From NCBI GenBank assembly GCA_019722365.1, contig JADFUC010000812.1, positions 1 to 64,000 of the forward strand: a stretch of DNA of 64,000 nucleotides, in the 5' to 3' direction. The position numbers were made by a program, and so were the translations under genes. A model generated the notes under the pieces. That model saw only the letters and a program-made list of their open reading frames with translations. It made no database searches and was not told the DNA's origin. The DNA is from Lithospermum erythrorhizon. Lineage: Eukaryota; Streptophyta; Magnoliopsida; Boraginales; Boraginaceae. Positions 24,984 to 37,800 of the stretch are shown here, piece by piece (the first letter of the stretch is position 1; each line of letters starts with the position of its first letter).

Positions 24984-26764
24984 GTTATGTTGGAAAAGTT
25001 AATTAGCAGGATCTTGTCATGTCGGGCAATGAGTGGAGTCAATGGACCAGCATATTTTGCTTAGGCCTTAGAGCGTTTGCAGTGGCAGTGTAATTGTAGT
25101 AATAATTATCTATTAAATATATCCAGGAAGTAATTTCCTAAACTTCTTAGATACACATGAAGTTTCAACAATCCGAAAGACGTTGGCTGAAGTCGATTCT
25201 CAAGGGGAGCTTCTGCCAGATGGAACTCTTGTTGTGTAAGTTCTTATTTTCAATTTGTCATATATTCACAATCTTAAACGAGTGTCTTTTCCAGTTCGGT
25301 GATCCCCTCTATTTAGTTGTTTATTTCCGAGCTGGCTACACGCCAAATGATTATCCATCAGAATCAGTGAGTTATTCAGTGTTCTGATTTATATGGGCAC
25401 TCACAACTGTATCTAGCCTGAAGAAGTAAAGACAGCATTTAAGTCTCTTGGTCCATTGCTTGTAGGAATGGAAAGCTAGGCAACTGATGGAGTTGTCATC
25501 TGCAGTCAAGTGCCCTTCAATTTCATATCATTTGGCTGGAACTAAGAAAATCCAACAAGAGCTTGCAAAACCCAATGTACTTGAAAGGTAACTTAATCGA
25601 CGTTACAATTGCAGTAAACCGTTTCCTCTTTTGAGGTCATACATTCTTATGATTTGATAATAAAATTCACTCAATTTTTAAGAAAGTGATTCGATGTTAA
25701 AACACATTCAAAGTATTACATTCTATACATTATATTAGAAAGGCATTTAATAAAAAGAACTTCAATCATAGCATGTTGACCAAAAAAGGTCAGTTGGCTA
25801 CTCAACTTGCAACCGAAGTACTAATATATGAATGATGGAAGCTGCACTTCCAAATTTTAATAGGTTTTATACTAACCAAGCATGATGTGCATTTGTTGCA
25901 AATAGTTATATATGGAGTAGTATAACCTGTACAGTTTTCTTTTTTTTTTGCCGATGATATTCTTCAAACCTTGAATTTATCTGGGCTGCAAGCAGGTTTC
26001 TTGAAAACAAAGATGACATTGCCAAACTGCGGAGGTGCTTTGCAGGACTGTGGAGTTTGGATGACTTGGAGATTATTAAAGATGCAACCGAGAGGCCTGA
26101 TTTATATGTTATGAAACCACAGAGAGAAGGAGGAGGTCTTTACTCGCTCAGCGCAGCAAATTTTGTATCTCAATGAATGTGATCTTTGAAATCATTTGCT
26201 AATTTCCTTTTCCATTTCAGGTAACAATATTTATGGTGATGATGTGAGGGAAACCTTATTGAGATTGCAAAAGGATGGCAGTGAAGAAGATGCAGCCTAT
26301 ATCCTCATGCAGAGAATTTTTCCAACCGTGTCTCCTTCAATCCTAATGCGGGAAGGCATCTTGCATAAAGATAATGCTGTTTCAGAGCTTGGAGTATTCA
26401 GTACATATCTAAGGTTAATTCATTGTCTATCAAAACTCAGCAGTTATAATATTTACCACAGCTTCCTCACTCGGGGGTCATTTATAAACATTGAAATGCA
26501 GGAGAAAAACAAGTTCAATAACTTGTTTTAGTTAGCATGTTAAATGTAGTTAAATGGTGTTGTTCACCAGAATTAAATGCTTAAGGCAATTATAGTTTTC
26601 TTGGCAGTTCAATTAACTTGTGGCATACTTTGCTGTGCAGGAATAAGTCGAAGGTCATCATCAATAGCCAAAGTGGTTATTTGATGCGAACAAAAGTTGC
26701 TTCATCGGATGAGGGTGGAGTAGCAGCTGGTTTTGCAGTTTTGGATAGCATATATCTGGTGTAG
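21891..26764 (+). CDS. Glutathione synthetase (GSH2), frame disrupted in its 5' half
   Basis: This enzyme joins gamma-glutamylcysteine and glycine with ATP to make glutathione; plant forms act in plastid and cytosol. The intact part is exons 25151-25232 (or -25235), 25295-25366, 25466-25587, 25996-26135, 26221-26413 and 26641-26764, all in phase. They include [16 protein letters not shown], the ATP-grasp glycine triad [16 protein letters not shown] and the C-terminus [15 protein letters not shown]. Upstream, 24064-24194 ([19 protein letters not shown]) and 24687-24808 are clear, then 24894-24983, 23669-23732, about 23300-23458 and a first exon at 21891-22165. The start [14 protein letters not shown] resembles the serine-rich plastid targeting start of plant GSH2. 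Several 5' exons need frame corrections (see separate entry), so a full protein cannot be read from this sequence. Identity is very secure; functionality is uncertain. Confidence 0.85.
22131..22745 (+). repeat. Partial duplication of the GSH2 exon 1 end and splice donor
   Basis: The segment ending exon 1 and running into the intron occurs twice. Copy 1 is 22150-22201, with gataggttctctcag then gtaagtttattcaagattag. Copy 2 is 22704-22745, with gatagattctcacag then gtcagtttattcaagattag. Both encode the GDRFSQ end of the exon in the right frame, but copy 2 has a GTCAG rather than GTAAG donor. Spacing is about 556 bases. The sequence between is not obviously duplicated in full. Confidence 0.7.
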
Positions 26765-27641
26765 ACGTGTAGTGGAAAAAATTGTTTGGCCCGAGACTGT
26801 TCGAGTTGCAGACATCATAGCGATTGATGGAGAGGGGGTGGTAAGAGCGTTTGACTCGCCTCCGTCACATTCGTCGCATCACTATAAAAAAAATCAAAAA
26901 AACAAAAACAATATGATGGTGCAGATTGTATTCTAGTATCAGGTCCTCGAGTTGTTTGTTGAGCTCTGAGCAACCAAATATATCCTCAATTCCTCATATA
27001 GAATGTTCAGTTGAAATGATTTCACAGAAATATTGCATTGAAGGCAGTTTTCTTTAATAAACTTTAGAGGTTTTTAACAATCGCTTTATGCCATTTGTTG
27101 CATGAAGGAATGAATACTTCCTCCAATTCATTTTAATTAGCGTTTCAGTTTTCAAGACATGGCCTTGACTAGAATGAAAAGACTGACCATAATAATTCAA
27201 AATTCGACAATCTTTAGGGACACAGAGAGTAATATATCTAGTAGTAATATATCCAACTAGAGTACATGTTGAAACTTACTTCAGCAAATACTTGATTCTA
27301 AAATAGTCGCATCTTTTAGGAACTGACGGCAATTCTGTTCAAATGCAAAAAAAACCCTATTCGACATATCCAACAACATCAACATGTCCCAATGCCTCTG
27401 AGAGATTTCATCCTAAGCGAGGTAGGGGAGAGAAAGGGGGATCAGATAGTACGCAACCTTTCCCCTATGATAACAAGAAGGCTGTTTCCAAAATTACCCA
27501 AGAGTATGCTTCACAAAAGATAAGAAGAGCTCGAGGGAAGTCTACCAAGAAAGAAAGAAGGAAAATTTGCTATATTTCAGCAACCAGGCAAGTCTTGAAG
27601 GGCAAGACAGCTACCATCAATTCAATCTTACTTTCAGTCAT
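26765..27641. other. Convergent 3' spacer between GSH2 and the DnaJ gene
   Basis: The two genes face each other, and this 877-base gap must hold both 3' UTRs. A + strand reading frame of ~110 codons at 27343-27675 is rich in Lys/Arg/Ser, matches nothing I recognise and overlaps the DnaJ 3' end, so I treat it as chance. Confidence 0.6.
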
Positions 27642-30073
27642 TCATTTTTTTCCCCTGGGAGATCGACGCCGCTGAAAATCAGCAAACAACTCTGGCACAG
27701 TTGTCCCTTCAGCATCAGCATACTTTCGAGGCGAGACAACATTCTCATACTTTTTACCCAACTGATCATTTCCATTTTGCGAATTTTCATTATCCCTTAT
27801 AACCTTAGGAGGGTAACAAATGTCCTCGGGATCCTGAGGAAGTGAAGCAGGATCAAGTTCAAAAGACCCTACAGGGACGCCTTCTCTCTCTGTGCCCGTC
27901 ATCTTGGAAGAAGGAATTCTGTGTGAGAATCTCAGCATCTGATCTGGGCTTATCAATAGAATGTTCCCCTCGCTAACACTAGCTCTTTGAAATAAAGAGA
28001 AAAACCCTCTCACTTTGTCCAGATAAGAGACTTGTATGCCCTCTCCCTCAGAAAAATCTGAAACCACCTCCACAATCTCATATTTGTACTTTTTATGGTT
28101 CTCGGGGTCACAGTTCCAGTTTATATTCCAATCTTTTATAAGGGCCCAAATTTCCCCTTTCTGTGGACGAACAAAAACTGACTTTCTGTTCTTACCTAAT
28201 TCATAGTGCACTTGATGAGAGAAAGTTAAACGATCTGAAGTCATTTGCGAGTGACCCCATCGAAACCTGCCACACCCAAATGGCAGTTCTTCATTTAACC
28301 AAGAAATTTCACCATCGTCTACTGGATCACCTTCGAGCCAATTAATTTGCAGTTTGAATCCAGGCTTGAATACCTTCTTAATCACGGCATAGAATCTTGG
28401 CATACCATCTATTGTATCATAGATAGCCCAAATCTGATCAACATCAAAACAATGTTCTTCTCTCTCTTTATCAAAATCAGTAAACTCTGCATCAGGACAA
28501 TGATAGACAGTTTGATCCGCTGTACCATCAGGATTTGGATCACGTATATCAACTACACCAGGAACATGCCCCATAGTGTTAGTTTCTTTCTGTGTTTTTT
28601 CCATTTGAGTCCCCTCAGAGAAGCTTTTTTTAGAATATTCGTTTCCTTCTGAATTGACATCCACCTTAATGTTAACTGCAGAAGTAGTGCAGGGTTCTGT
28701 GTTATTTTTACTGACAACTGCTTCTTTCACTACATTATCATCAGATGACTTGCTCTTGCTCGACCTTTTAGAAGGTCTCTGAAATTCACCATCGCCACTT
28801 CCATTTTCACTCTCACTAGACTCGCCCACATGATTCCTTCCTCTTTTCCTACAAGTGTTCCCAACTCCCGATAACTTTTCCTTCCTGTTGGCATTCATTC
28901 CTTCATGTTTACCACCTGCTACAGAGTTTTGATTTGAACACTCTTTGTTGTCACTCTTCACCGTTGCAGCATCTTCAGCACTTCCTGCCATACCAAATTC
29001 TGATCTCACTGTTTTATTGCTACGACACTCTTGCAATCCTGTACGAATAGCAGCAGCATTTGGCTCACCCATCCTAGAGCTCCCTGGATGTGGAGTTTCT
29101 TTTGTCGGAATAACTGGAGTCTGGTGCCCACTGACCATAGAAGGCACACCTTGAGAACGAGGTTGACTGGCGGACACACCTCGTGTACGACGCGGCTGAC
29201 CGGCAGGATCGTTTTGAGCATCAGCCTTCCCGGGTGGCTTGGGTTTCGGCTGAGGATGTGACTGCTCTGCAGGATCATTTTTAGCATCAACCTTTCCTGG
29301 TGGCTTGGGTTTGGGCTGAGGATGCGGCTGACCGGCAGGATCATTTCGAGCATCAGCCTTTCCTGGTGGCTTGGGTTTGGGCTGAGGCTTTCCCATATTA
29401 GATGCATGTGGAACGCCTTGAACACTTAACTCATACGCTGCAAAGGTTTTGGTACATTTCTGACAAGGAACAACATGGTTCACAAATGTTTTCAGGTACC
29501 GAACCTTAAATTTGCAATAGGGACAAGCTGTCCAAAATGTCTCCTGAACATCAGATGGAGTCGACGTCTGGCAGCGAAGCTAATTAGAAAGGTAGACCAA
29601 GCATGAAACTGAACACTAGGAGTGGAATTTTGAGTTACCTGGGATGGTGGCGGTTGGGCCTGTCTAACTGAAACTTTACATTTGCTGTCGTATACAGCCT
29701 TCTTCCCTGGATCCGAGAGCACTAAATTTGCTTCCCCGACAAGCTTGAAAGCAGCTTCAGCGCCGGGTAATTTATTCTTATCAGGATGCAACGCAAATGC
29801 TAGCTTCCGATATTGTTTCTTAATGGCTACTTCATCAGCAAATTTCTCAAGCTGAAGTATCCCATAAAAGTCCTTTTCAGACCCAAGTATCTTACTCTGG
29901 GACTCACAATGAACATTACAGACTGTTAAGAGTTGATTGATATTCTCAAGCTCAGGAAAAAGTCGTTGAGCCTTCGTCGCAATCCTCTGAGCTCCTTCAA
30001 AATCATTATTCTGCATTTTCTTCTCAGCAATATCTTTGGCCCTGATGGCCTCATCCTTGTTGCACTCCATCAT
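27642..30073 (-). CDS. J-domain (Hsp40) protein with DUF3444
   Basis: This 790-aa protein has two coding exons, 30073-29639 and 29579-27642, joined in phase 0 by a 59-base intron. Residues 1-60 are the helical start typical of this plant family. The J domain spans about 68-131 with HPD at 96-98, so it should stimulate the ATPase of an Hsp70 partner. A Cys4 zinc-ribbon-like motif follows (C164-x2-C167, C184-x2-C187), then three 22-residue Pro/Lys-rich repeats (about 211-276), a charged Ser-rich linker with basic clusters (nuclear signals possible) and a DUF3444 module from about residue 500 to 720 (DVDQIWAIYD, GFFSLFQR). Arabidopsis members such as At5g27240 share this order; the DUF3444 function is not known to me. 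The second methionine would also serve as a start. Frame and splice sites are clean. Confidence 0.93.
29187..29384 (-). repeat. Threefold 66-bp in-frame tandem repeat in the DnaJ gene
   Basis: Three consecutive 66-base units (29384-29319, 29318-29253, 29252-29187) encode QPKPKPPGKADARNDPAG-type peptides. They differ by a few replacements (A/V, R/K/Q, G/E) and keep frame. Recent slippage or unequal exchange is likely, so copy number may vary between individuals. Confidence 0.92.
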
Positions 30074-31313
30074 ATTAAATTACTTCTTTTCTCCAAATTT
30101 ATCGAAACTATGCAACAATATAACTTGGTATTAATTATAGATATGATTGTATTAGAGATATTATTGTGATTCGATGAAATTATAATAAGTATATAATTTA
30201 CAATTATTAGTTACCTAGAATAAGAATATCATACATTCATACAACATATCAAGTGGTAGACCCAAAAAAAACCTGAACTAACATCAGGACTAGGCATTGA
30301 AAATATGCAAGAATAAGAGGACATCACATAACATATTCTGCACTTTTAAGCATGTGGGCATTCGATATGCAATACCAAATCAAACCAAGCGTTATCCCAC
30401 TAAGTGAGGTCGGCTAATCTATGAACGTTGGTGGTTTAATACTTAAAAAGAAAATTTAAAAATAGATGCATCCAATACATTCAACTAGCACACAATTTTT
30501 TCTGTATCTAGCAAATTAGAAGTCCACTAAACATTAATATATATTTATTAGAATAATGAGTAATTAGGAATTAATATTCAAAACTCAGTTCTATATACGA
30601 AAACGTTAAATAAAAAAAATGAAGAGGGTACTAATTAGTATACACCTACAGTCCTAACTGACACCCCCATGAAGCTGAATCCACATCCCAAACAGCAAAA
30701 TAAGCAACAATATAAATTTAAACTAAAAAAAATCACATTTTTATATAATAAAAAGAAAACTACAAGTACAAGTAAACCCTAAATGGTATAATAAAAAAGG
30801 GTAGATTCATATTTCATCCCTAACAATGAAATCATCTAGCTCAGAAAAAATTAACCCAGAAATTGAAAAAAAGTACTACTTTTTAAAAAAAAAACATGTT
30901 TTAGTTCAAATTCAAAAATAAAAAGATCACATTTTTATATAATAAATAACAAACTAGTAGTACAATTCAACTCTATATGATATAATTAAACAAGGGTAGA
31001 AAAAATTAACCCCTAAATTCAAAAAAATGAAATTTTTAAAATAATTTTTTTTCTTCAAGAAAATCAACTTAGCATACAAATGTGACAATAATATTGGGAT
31101 TTTTTTCTAGATTTGAGACAATAATAAGCTTAATGATTGGGTTTTGTGAGGACTTACAATTGCATGAAGAAGAAGTATTTGTTGAAATTATTTGATAAAG
31201 AGAAGGAAAATTATTCAGAAATTGAGGGACTTAGATGAAAATTGGGTTTTTCATTTCATCTCCCACAAGAATTGCATTTGTTTGCTTTCTTCATAGTGCC
31301 GATAAAGTAGTGT
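30074..31313 (-). promoter_or_regulatory. 5' leader of the DnaJ gene, probable ~1 kb UTR intron
   Basis: Reading from the TATA box toward the gene, a leader exon would end at a good donor (GTAAGTCC, first base 31157). A matching acceptor (TTGCATAG, last base 30108) lies 35 bases before the ATG. The 1050 bases between are AT-rich without coding content. Leader introns are common in this family; this one is inferred from splice motifs only. Confidence 0.5.
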
Positions 31314-31327
31314 TATATTTTATATAG
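31314..31327 (-). promoter_or_regulatory. TATA box of the DnaJ gene
   Basis: The minus strand reads CTATATAAAATATA about 160 bases upstream of the predicted leader donor. This places transcription start near 31280. No competing TATA box is seen between it and the gene. Confidence 0.5.
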
Positions 31328-33758
31328 AACATCATGTTCTTCGTATCGCGTGTTTTATGTTTTATTTTTTAATTGAATTTTAAAAACAATCATTCTGCGT
31401 ATCGTAATGCTGATTGTGTAACATACATTGTCACATAAAGTGTGTGTGTTTTTTAAAGTGGGGAATGTTCTAGAATTAGGGTTAATTATATTGGGCCGGG
31501 CTTTGAAATATGTTGGACTCGTAGCCCAAATCATGGCCCAATTTATATTAGACAGGACAGTCGTCTTCAAGGACGAATATAATAGGTCATTTCATTTCAT
31601 CGTGAAACGCGTCATGCTTTTGCTGACTCTTACTTTAATTGTTGTAGCAGGTATTGTGGATAGTGTTGTTATTGATTAGGAGATAGTACTTGGCGCCCCG
31701 GCCAGAATTGGTCGATCTTCGCTAGGTAAGGTTATCGGTGCAGTCGTAGGTATAATTTTTTTGTCGAGCCACCATAATGGAACGGACCGATAACCTAAAT
31801 ACCCAAAAGTTTAGATTACATGGAATAAAAATACCCAAATTTCGAACTGAAATACCACAAATCTGGACCCAAATACTCAAAATCCGGACCGAAATATCCA
31901 AATTTTAAAATACTATGAGACCCACCCGAAATCGGACCAAAAAACCGACACCGAATATCCACCCGGTAAGCTATAGAGTTCAAACATGATTTAGTAAATG
32001 GAGTATCACAGTTGTAATACCCAACCCAAAGTAGGTAAGATAAAGTGATTAATATTCACATTCTGTCATCACCCAATCGAATGTATCTTTTTAAAAAATC
32101 ATCATAAGAACTGCGTTAAACATTCAATGGTATAGAGCAATTTTCGGAAGAACGACCCCTTAGGAAGTTGTTCAAAGATTGTTTGAATGATAACAAAAAT
32201 GTGTTATAAAGATTGTAGTAGTTTGTGTGGCTAATTCATCAATCAATAATATACCAAGCCTCTCGGGTTCCGAGGCAGGAGTGTTACAATTGTATAAAAC
32301 AAAAGCAATCTATAACGGTGACACCTAAGTATTATGCGACACAAAGTATTACGTCGATGACGGGAGACACCTCTCGAAGCCGTAGATGCCACATTTAGAT
32401 GATATGTTTTGGCTCAATGGTGACGTTAAGTGGGAGACACTTCTTGAAGTCGTATGAGTCACCTCAATAATTTCACACGAATGGTATGGTCGATATTATG
32501 GTTTTGGACAGCCCAGGATGTTAATATTTAAGTGGGAGATATTATAATACTCCGACCCAAAGTGAGTGATATTATTAACACTGATACAATTTAATTAATA
32601 TTACTTTCATTACCGTGAATAATATACATCTTCTTTTGGAGTCTAACTCATAAGAACTCAAGGTTAAAGTGTGCTTGACCTAGAACAGCGATAGATTAGT
32701 TCGCGAGAAGTTTCTCAAGCGGCGTGAGAGAACATACCGTGCTAGAATACATGCGGTGATTTGGTAGTGTAAAATGCAGTATGTCTTGAACGATGTTCCA
32801 AGAAAGGTGTAGAGTGTTATGCGATCAAAGGTCCCCAAAAATTTAAGAGTAAATATTACATTATGGCAATATGACTGTTAGAGATCTAGTATCCGTTACA
32901 AGGTGAATTAAAGTGTCATAAAATCAACCAAATAAGCTGGAGCCCTTCGAGATGCCAATATCGATTCAAAATAGCAACGATGTACATAAAAACGAAAGAA
33001 ATTGAAACAAAACAAGCCTAAAAGAATTTTACAGTTCACGTCAATGTGAAAACTAATCGAGGCACGATGCGAGATCCTATAATAATCTCGGAAAGAACTA
33101 ATTTCGGGGCTCAAAAAACCTTATTCTATACTCCTACACTTATTTACTTGATCATATAAGCAAAGTGTTTTTATTAAAGTATAATTATTTCTTTATTTTT
33201 CAAAAGAGAGAGAAAATTATAAACCAATGATATATAAAGAATATTAGGAGACAAATAATGATGTTAAAGAATTTTAAAAGTTCAATGTAAAATATTACAT
33301 TGGAGAAAAGTAAATGATCAATTAAAGGAACAAAAAAAATTCTACATGATATTAAATAGGACGGAGAAATAGTATTTTATCTTTAATTAGATGTTTCTTA
33401 TAAGAAAGTCACAACTCACAAAGCCTCTTAATATATGCTTTCGGATCTTTCAAGACTCTTTTACTATTTAACTTTTTGAGTTTTCTCATAAAATTTTCTA
33501 CATGGTTATATAGTTTCGCGGAATAACGCTATAAGGAAATATTTTCATATAAGAAACTATCGACTTGAATACAAAACTCTATTTCATTTATGAACTTACC
33601 AATCTTGAACACCAAGTAACTGCCAAATTAAATTTCCAATAATTAATTCTATCCTACAAGTCCAATTACACTTTTTTTCATATTTGAACAACCGAATATT
33701 TCTCTATATTGATTTTGGAAGTCATATATCTTACGGCGGGTCATAGAGATTAAGTATC
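31328..33758. other. Intergenic spacer with LTR-like debris
   Basis: No coding region is recognisable. The piece 31430-31680 has an 83-codon hydrophobic reading frame of no known family. Around 31.75-31.98 kb the words aataccc, aatctggacc and aaatccgg recur imperfectly. 32.0-32.6 kb holds the TRIM-like sequence listed separately, and the rest is AT-rich. Confidence 0.5.
32013..32560 (+). mobile_element. TRIM-like LTR remnant
   Basis: A TG...CA module at 32013-32288 starts tgtaatacccaacccaaag and ends aggagtgttaca. From 32543 a second start, tataatactccgacccaaag, follows a polypurine-like aagtgggagat. The two starts match at most positions and the interior is only ~250 bases, the layout of a tiny terminal-repeat retrotransposon. 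The second LTR has no clear end. In the interior, gggagacac(c/t)tct-gaag recurs near 32362 and 32432. Confidence 0.4.
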
Positions 33759-34270
33759 TAGGAATGACAATGGGTAGGGTTGATGGGTTTAGCTATGCGA
33801 TGCCGACCATGCACTAATTCTGACCCGAAACCCAACCCCGACCCTTAAAACCTACAAACATATTTACCCGCCCGACCACAACTTTCGAAGGACTTAGATG
33901 GAGTATTTTACGAGCCAGTATCCAATTAATTTTAAATTCCATTTTATTTTTTCTGAGTTGAAATTTTAACCATAAATTATTTTTAATTAATTATGAAAAA
34001 TTACATGAAAGTAATATTATGAATTTCTTCAAAAATAAACAATGTTGTATTTATTAGATAAAGAATAAAATGTAATTTATTATCAAAGTATATATGGGTA
34101 GGGTTAGAATTGGGAGTTCTACTATCTTAGGTAACTGTGGGAACCCGTGCGGGTTGAGAAATGTAATTAGCCGTAACGCGTCCGAAAATCCAAATCAAAT
34201 CCGCCAATCATACCGAATGGCTAGGGTAGGGTTTGGTACCAATCGAGGTTAGGTTAAATTGCCATCCCTA
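33759..34270. mobile_element. hAT-like MITE, ~512 bp
   Basis: The left end reads TAGGAATGACAATGGGTAGG. The right end in reverse complement reads TAGGGATGGCAATTTAACC, giving an imperfect terminal inverted repeat of about 13 bases (11 matches). The interior carries GGGTAGGGTT and its complement near both ends and has no coding capacity. This fits non-autonomous hAT-type elements. The 8-base flanks do not match clearly, so the target duplication has decayed or the ends are a base or two off. Confidence 0.6.
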
Positions 34271-34876
34271 ATCATATCTTAAGATAGTTTGAGTTTTAAA
34301 TATGGCATATATTACTTGAATTAATAATTCAAAATAATGATATTTTATTTTATCTAGACTTTAGTTGAAAATTATGTTAAACTAATTTCTTTGATCGTTT
34401 TTAGTTGTGTTATATTTGTAATTTTTAAATCATAATCTTAAGCAAGTGTAACGCATACAAAATTTAACAGCTAAAATACTGAAATGCAACAACACAAGAC
34501 AAGCAAACTCTTTTGAGAAATCCACTATATAAACATTAAACATGCAACAATAAGACTGAATGCTATTTATTTTCCCAACATTTATCCTAAACAGACCATA
34601 ATACCATAATTCCACAAAAAGAAGCTATCCAAAAAATAATAGGAGTAATATAAACAAAGAGCAAGGGTGCTTTCTTGTCCCTAGAATAATAGAGGGTTAG
34701 AACCAAAAGCAAAGGGGAAAAAACTTCGTATATTTTGAAGGAAAAAGAAATTAACATATCATCCTGGATAACATTAAGCAATCTGCTAAGGTTTAAAGCA
34801 CGACGACGATGATAATTTAGGAGTTCATAGCTCACTTCTTGCTGGAGGAACCTCTTTCTTGAATATATGCAATTTA

Positions 34877-37800
34877 CTATCTTTTATCTTTTCTTCTTGA
34901 TTGCTTCTTTTGCTTCCCGTTACTAGCACTTGGATCTACCAAGGGGCCTGACCAATTTTGTACGGGCTCTTTCGAGTATGTAAATGAGGAACTGAAAGGG
35001 ACGTCATTAGGAACAACTGCAGGATCTATGCGATGGGAGACACCCAGAGGAATACCAAGGCCCCCGTCTTGGTGTGGGGGTGGAAACTTCTCACTCTTGC
35101 TCTTCGCATTTGCATGAGTTATGAGCCTTCGTCGCTGCTTCATGAACAAAATAAAACGGAACATTTCAGAACAACTCCAGTAACAAATGAACACCTTTTC
35201 ACCTTGCCTCGTTTAGAGGACAGTTATACACTACTATTTCTTTGTTAAAACACAATATTAATTACTTAAGAAGCAATCATTTAAGAAAACTAAAATAGAA
35301 CTAACAATTTAATAAAAGTTTTTTTTAATCATGATTAGAGAAATACCTACAAATATTTTAATTCTATGGCTCTTGGATATAATGGGATAAAATCAAAATG
35401 GCTCATTCTGGCTCTTCCTTTCTTACTTTATATTATTAAGTAGTAGGCAGGTTTTGCAATTTCAACTTTATCTATTGTGAAGTAGTATGACGGTTTACAC
35501 TGTACCCAATTCAACTTAAAATAACTCAAAACAACACTCCTTATTATCGTGTGATCGTTATCGCGTGGGTAAAATTCTTGATATGTCAGACCCCCATCCC
35601 CCCCAGCGCTTATTGTTGATTAGCGCATTATGTAACCATTATTACTTTGTCTTTAACACAAGGATGAACAAGTACAACAAAACCTTTATGGAAACATAGA
35701 AAACATTATAATCCCCATGATAGAATGACATACATCAATGTTGGTTTGAAGCTCAGCATTAGCATTTGGTGCAGGAACCCCTCGAGCAGGTCTTTCACGT
35801 CGTGGTTTCTTGCTCCCATCAGCTTGAGCTTTATTAGCGGCCCTTAGTCTGCAGTGTAGGGGATACATAAGCAATTAGTCGACATGAACATTAATACATC
35901 AACAGGCATGCATAAGAGAAGGAAAAGAAAATAGTTAAAACTTATAGAACATGTTGAAGTTATATATACATCAAACTTATCAGTTGGCATAATATGTTTT
36001 TAACTTTTGGAAAATAGAACTTTGTTCAAGCTCACGACCACTCCTTGCATGAGAGCCAGGCTGCAGAAGATCTAGTATAATATTTGACATCAATACGATC
36101 ATGAGCTAGCGCATTTGACACTTACCGTCGCGCTTCATCATCACGTCGCTTTGCATCCATCTCCTTGCTGGGAGGATACTTTGGGAGGCTAGCAGGATCA
36201 CAAGCATATGGTTCTGTAGTAAAAAACTGCAAAATACAATGTTTACCAACTGTCAGTTATACAGTACTCACTCCATCTGAAATATTAACATCAAAGGAGA
36301 AACACTAAAACTGCTATCAAATGTGCCCTGAAACAAAGGAATATATATATAACTTACTTCACTTTTTAAGGCATCTGTCGCAGTCTTGCGTTCAGCTGGA
36401 TCAATCGCGAGAAGGGTATCAATAAGTGGCAGAGATGACGAGGGGAAATGTTTAAATGTCTCCCTAATAGATCTCTTGTATGGATCACGGGGCTTAAACA
36501 AGGTTGCATTAGGTAACTTGGACCTCTTCCAATATTCTTCAGATGGGGAGCCGCATAACTTGTATATTTTATGAAGCTGTTCTACCTTTCATATAAAAAA
36601 TACGTGTCAGTTACAGGAGTGGCCAAGAAAAAAGAATTTAAAGGGTTCTGTAACACTGAGACGGTCAAATAGTTACCTCTGTTCGACCAGGCATAATAGG
36701 CTTTCCAGCCAATAACTCGGCTAAAATGCATCCAGCACTCCACAAATCTATACCTACATTATAATCAGTAGCACCAAGGAGTAACTCTGGAGGACGATAC
36801 CATAGTGTAACAACTCTACTAGTCATAGGATGTTTGTGGTTAGGGTCAAAAACAGTGGCCAATCCAAAATCTGCGATTCTTAGTATTCCCTCATTGTCAA
36901 GAAGCAGGTTTGACCCTTTAATGTCGCGATGAAGTACGTGACGCTTGTGACAATGCTCAAGTCCTGATAATAGTTGATGCATATAACATTTGACCTGCAA
37001 GAAATACCCTATTTCATGTCCATCACAAACTGAAAATGTGCAAGAGAATGTGGGAATGTGAAAGTTTCAGCTTTAACCTGTGTTTCCGTAAACTTAATAT
37101 CTGGGCTTGCTGCAAGTCCCGCTAAATCATGTTCCATATACTCAAATACAAGATACAAACTGCACGACATCCTTGAAGTGACCAGGCCTTCCAGCTTTAT
37201 GACGTTTGGATGATCAAGCCGCCGCAAAATTATAATCTCTCGGGCCATGAATCTCACACTTTCTGGTTCTAAATTATCAAACCGTACTTTCTTTAGAGCA
37301 ACAATTTTTCCTGTAATAGTATCTTTTGCTTTGTACACATTACTATAAGTCCCTTGTCCAATCTGATACATTCAAACAACACCATCATTGACAAATAGCC
37401 AACACCAATGCATGCAAAATAAATGAATCTAAATAGTTCATACTTCCTCCATTCCTATTTACTTGTCTTTCTATGCCAATTTTTTAATTTCAAATTACTT
37501 GTATTTCTAGGATAGAAAATTGTAATTCTACATTTGCAATGTATATTTTGTTATTAAATTATCAACCAACCCATGATATAGTTTCAATTAATTGTCATTC
37601 TACATTTTCAATGTATTTTTTTACTACTTTTTCATTTCCTCAATTTATGTGCAAATGGCTAGGAAGACAACTAAAAAGGAATAGAGGGAGTATAAGACAA
37701 GATTATGGATCTACCTTATCAATTTTTTCAAAAGTGTCAGCACGCCGAGGAAGCCAGCCATCGATCACTTCGCCTACATGAGCTGAGAGCCAAGACGGCC

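Noticed and set aside
25236..25295. Frameshift between two GSH2 exons at 25235
   Set aside because: Using the donor GTGTAAG three bases earlier (exon end 25232) with acceptor 25294 keeps the frame and the family spacing, so no indel is needed here.
27343..27675. 110-codon + strand reading frame with a basic KKERRK stretch
   Set aside because: It overlaps the 3' end of the DnaJ gene on the other strand, has no homology I know and no promoter or intron signals.
28945..29425. Reading frames on both strands inside the DnaJ exon
   Set aside because: They are frame shadows of the 66-bp repeat region; the DnaJ frame is the one with domains.
30238..31083. Long A-rich stretches considered as retrotransposon poly(A) tails
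   Set aside because: They lie inside the inferred leader intron of the DnaJ gene and are scattered short runs with no adjoining element.
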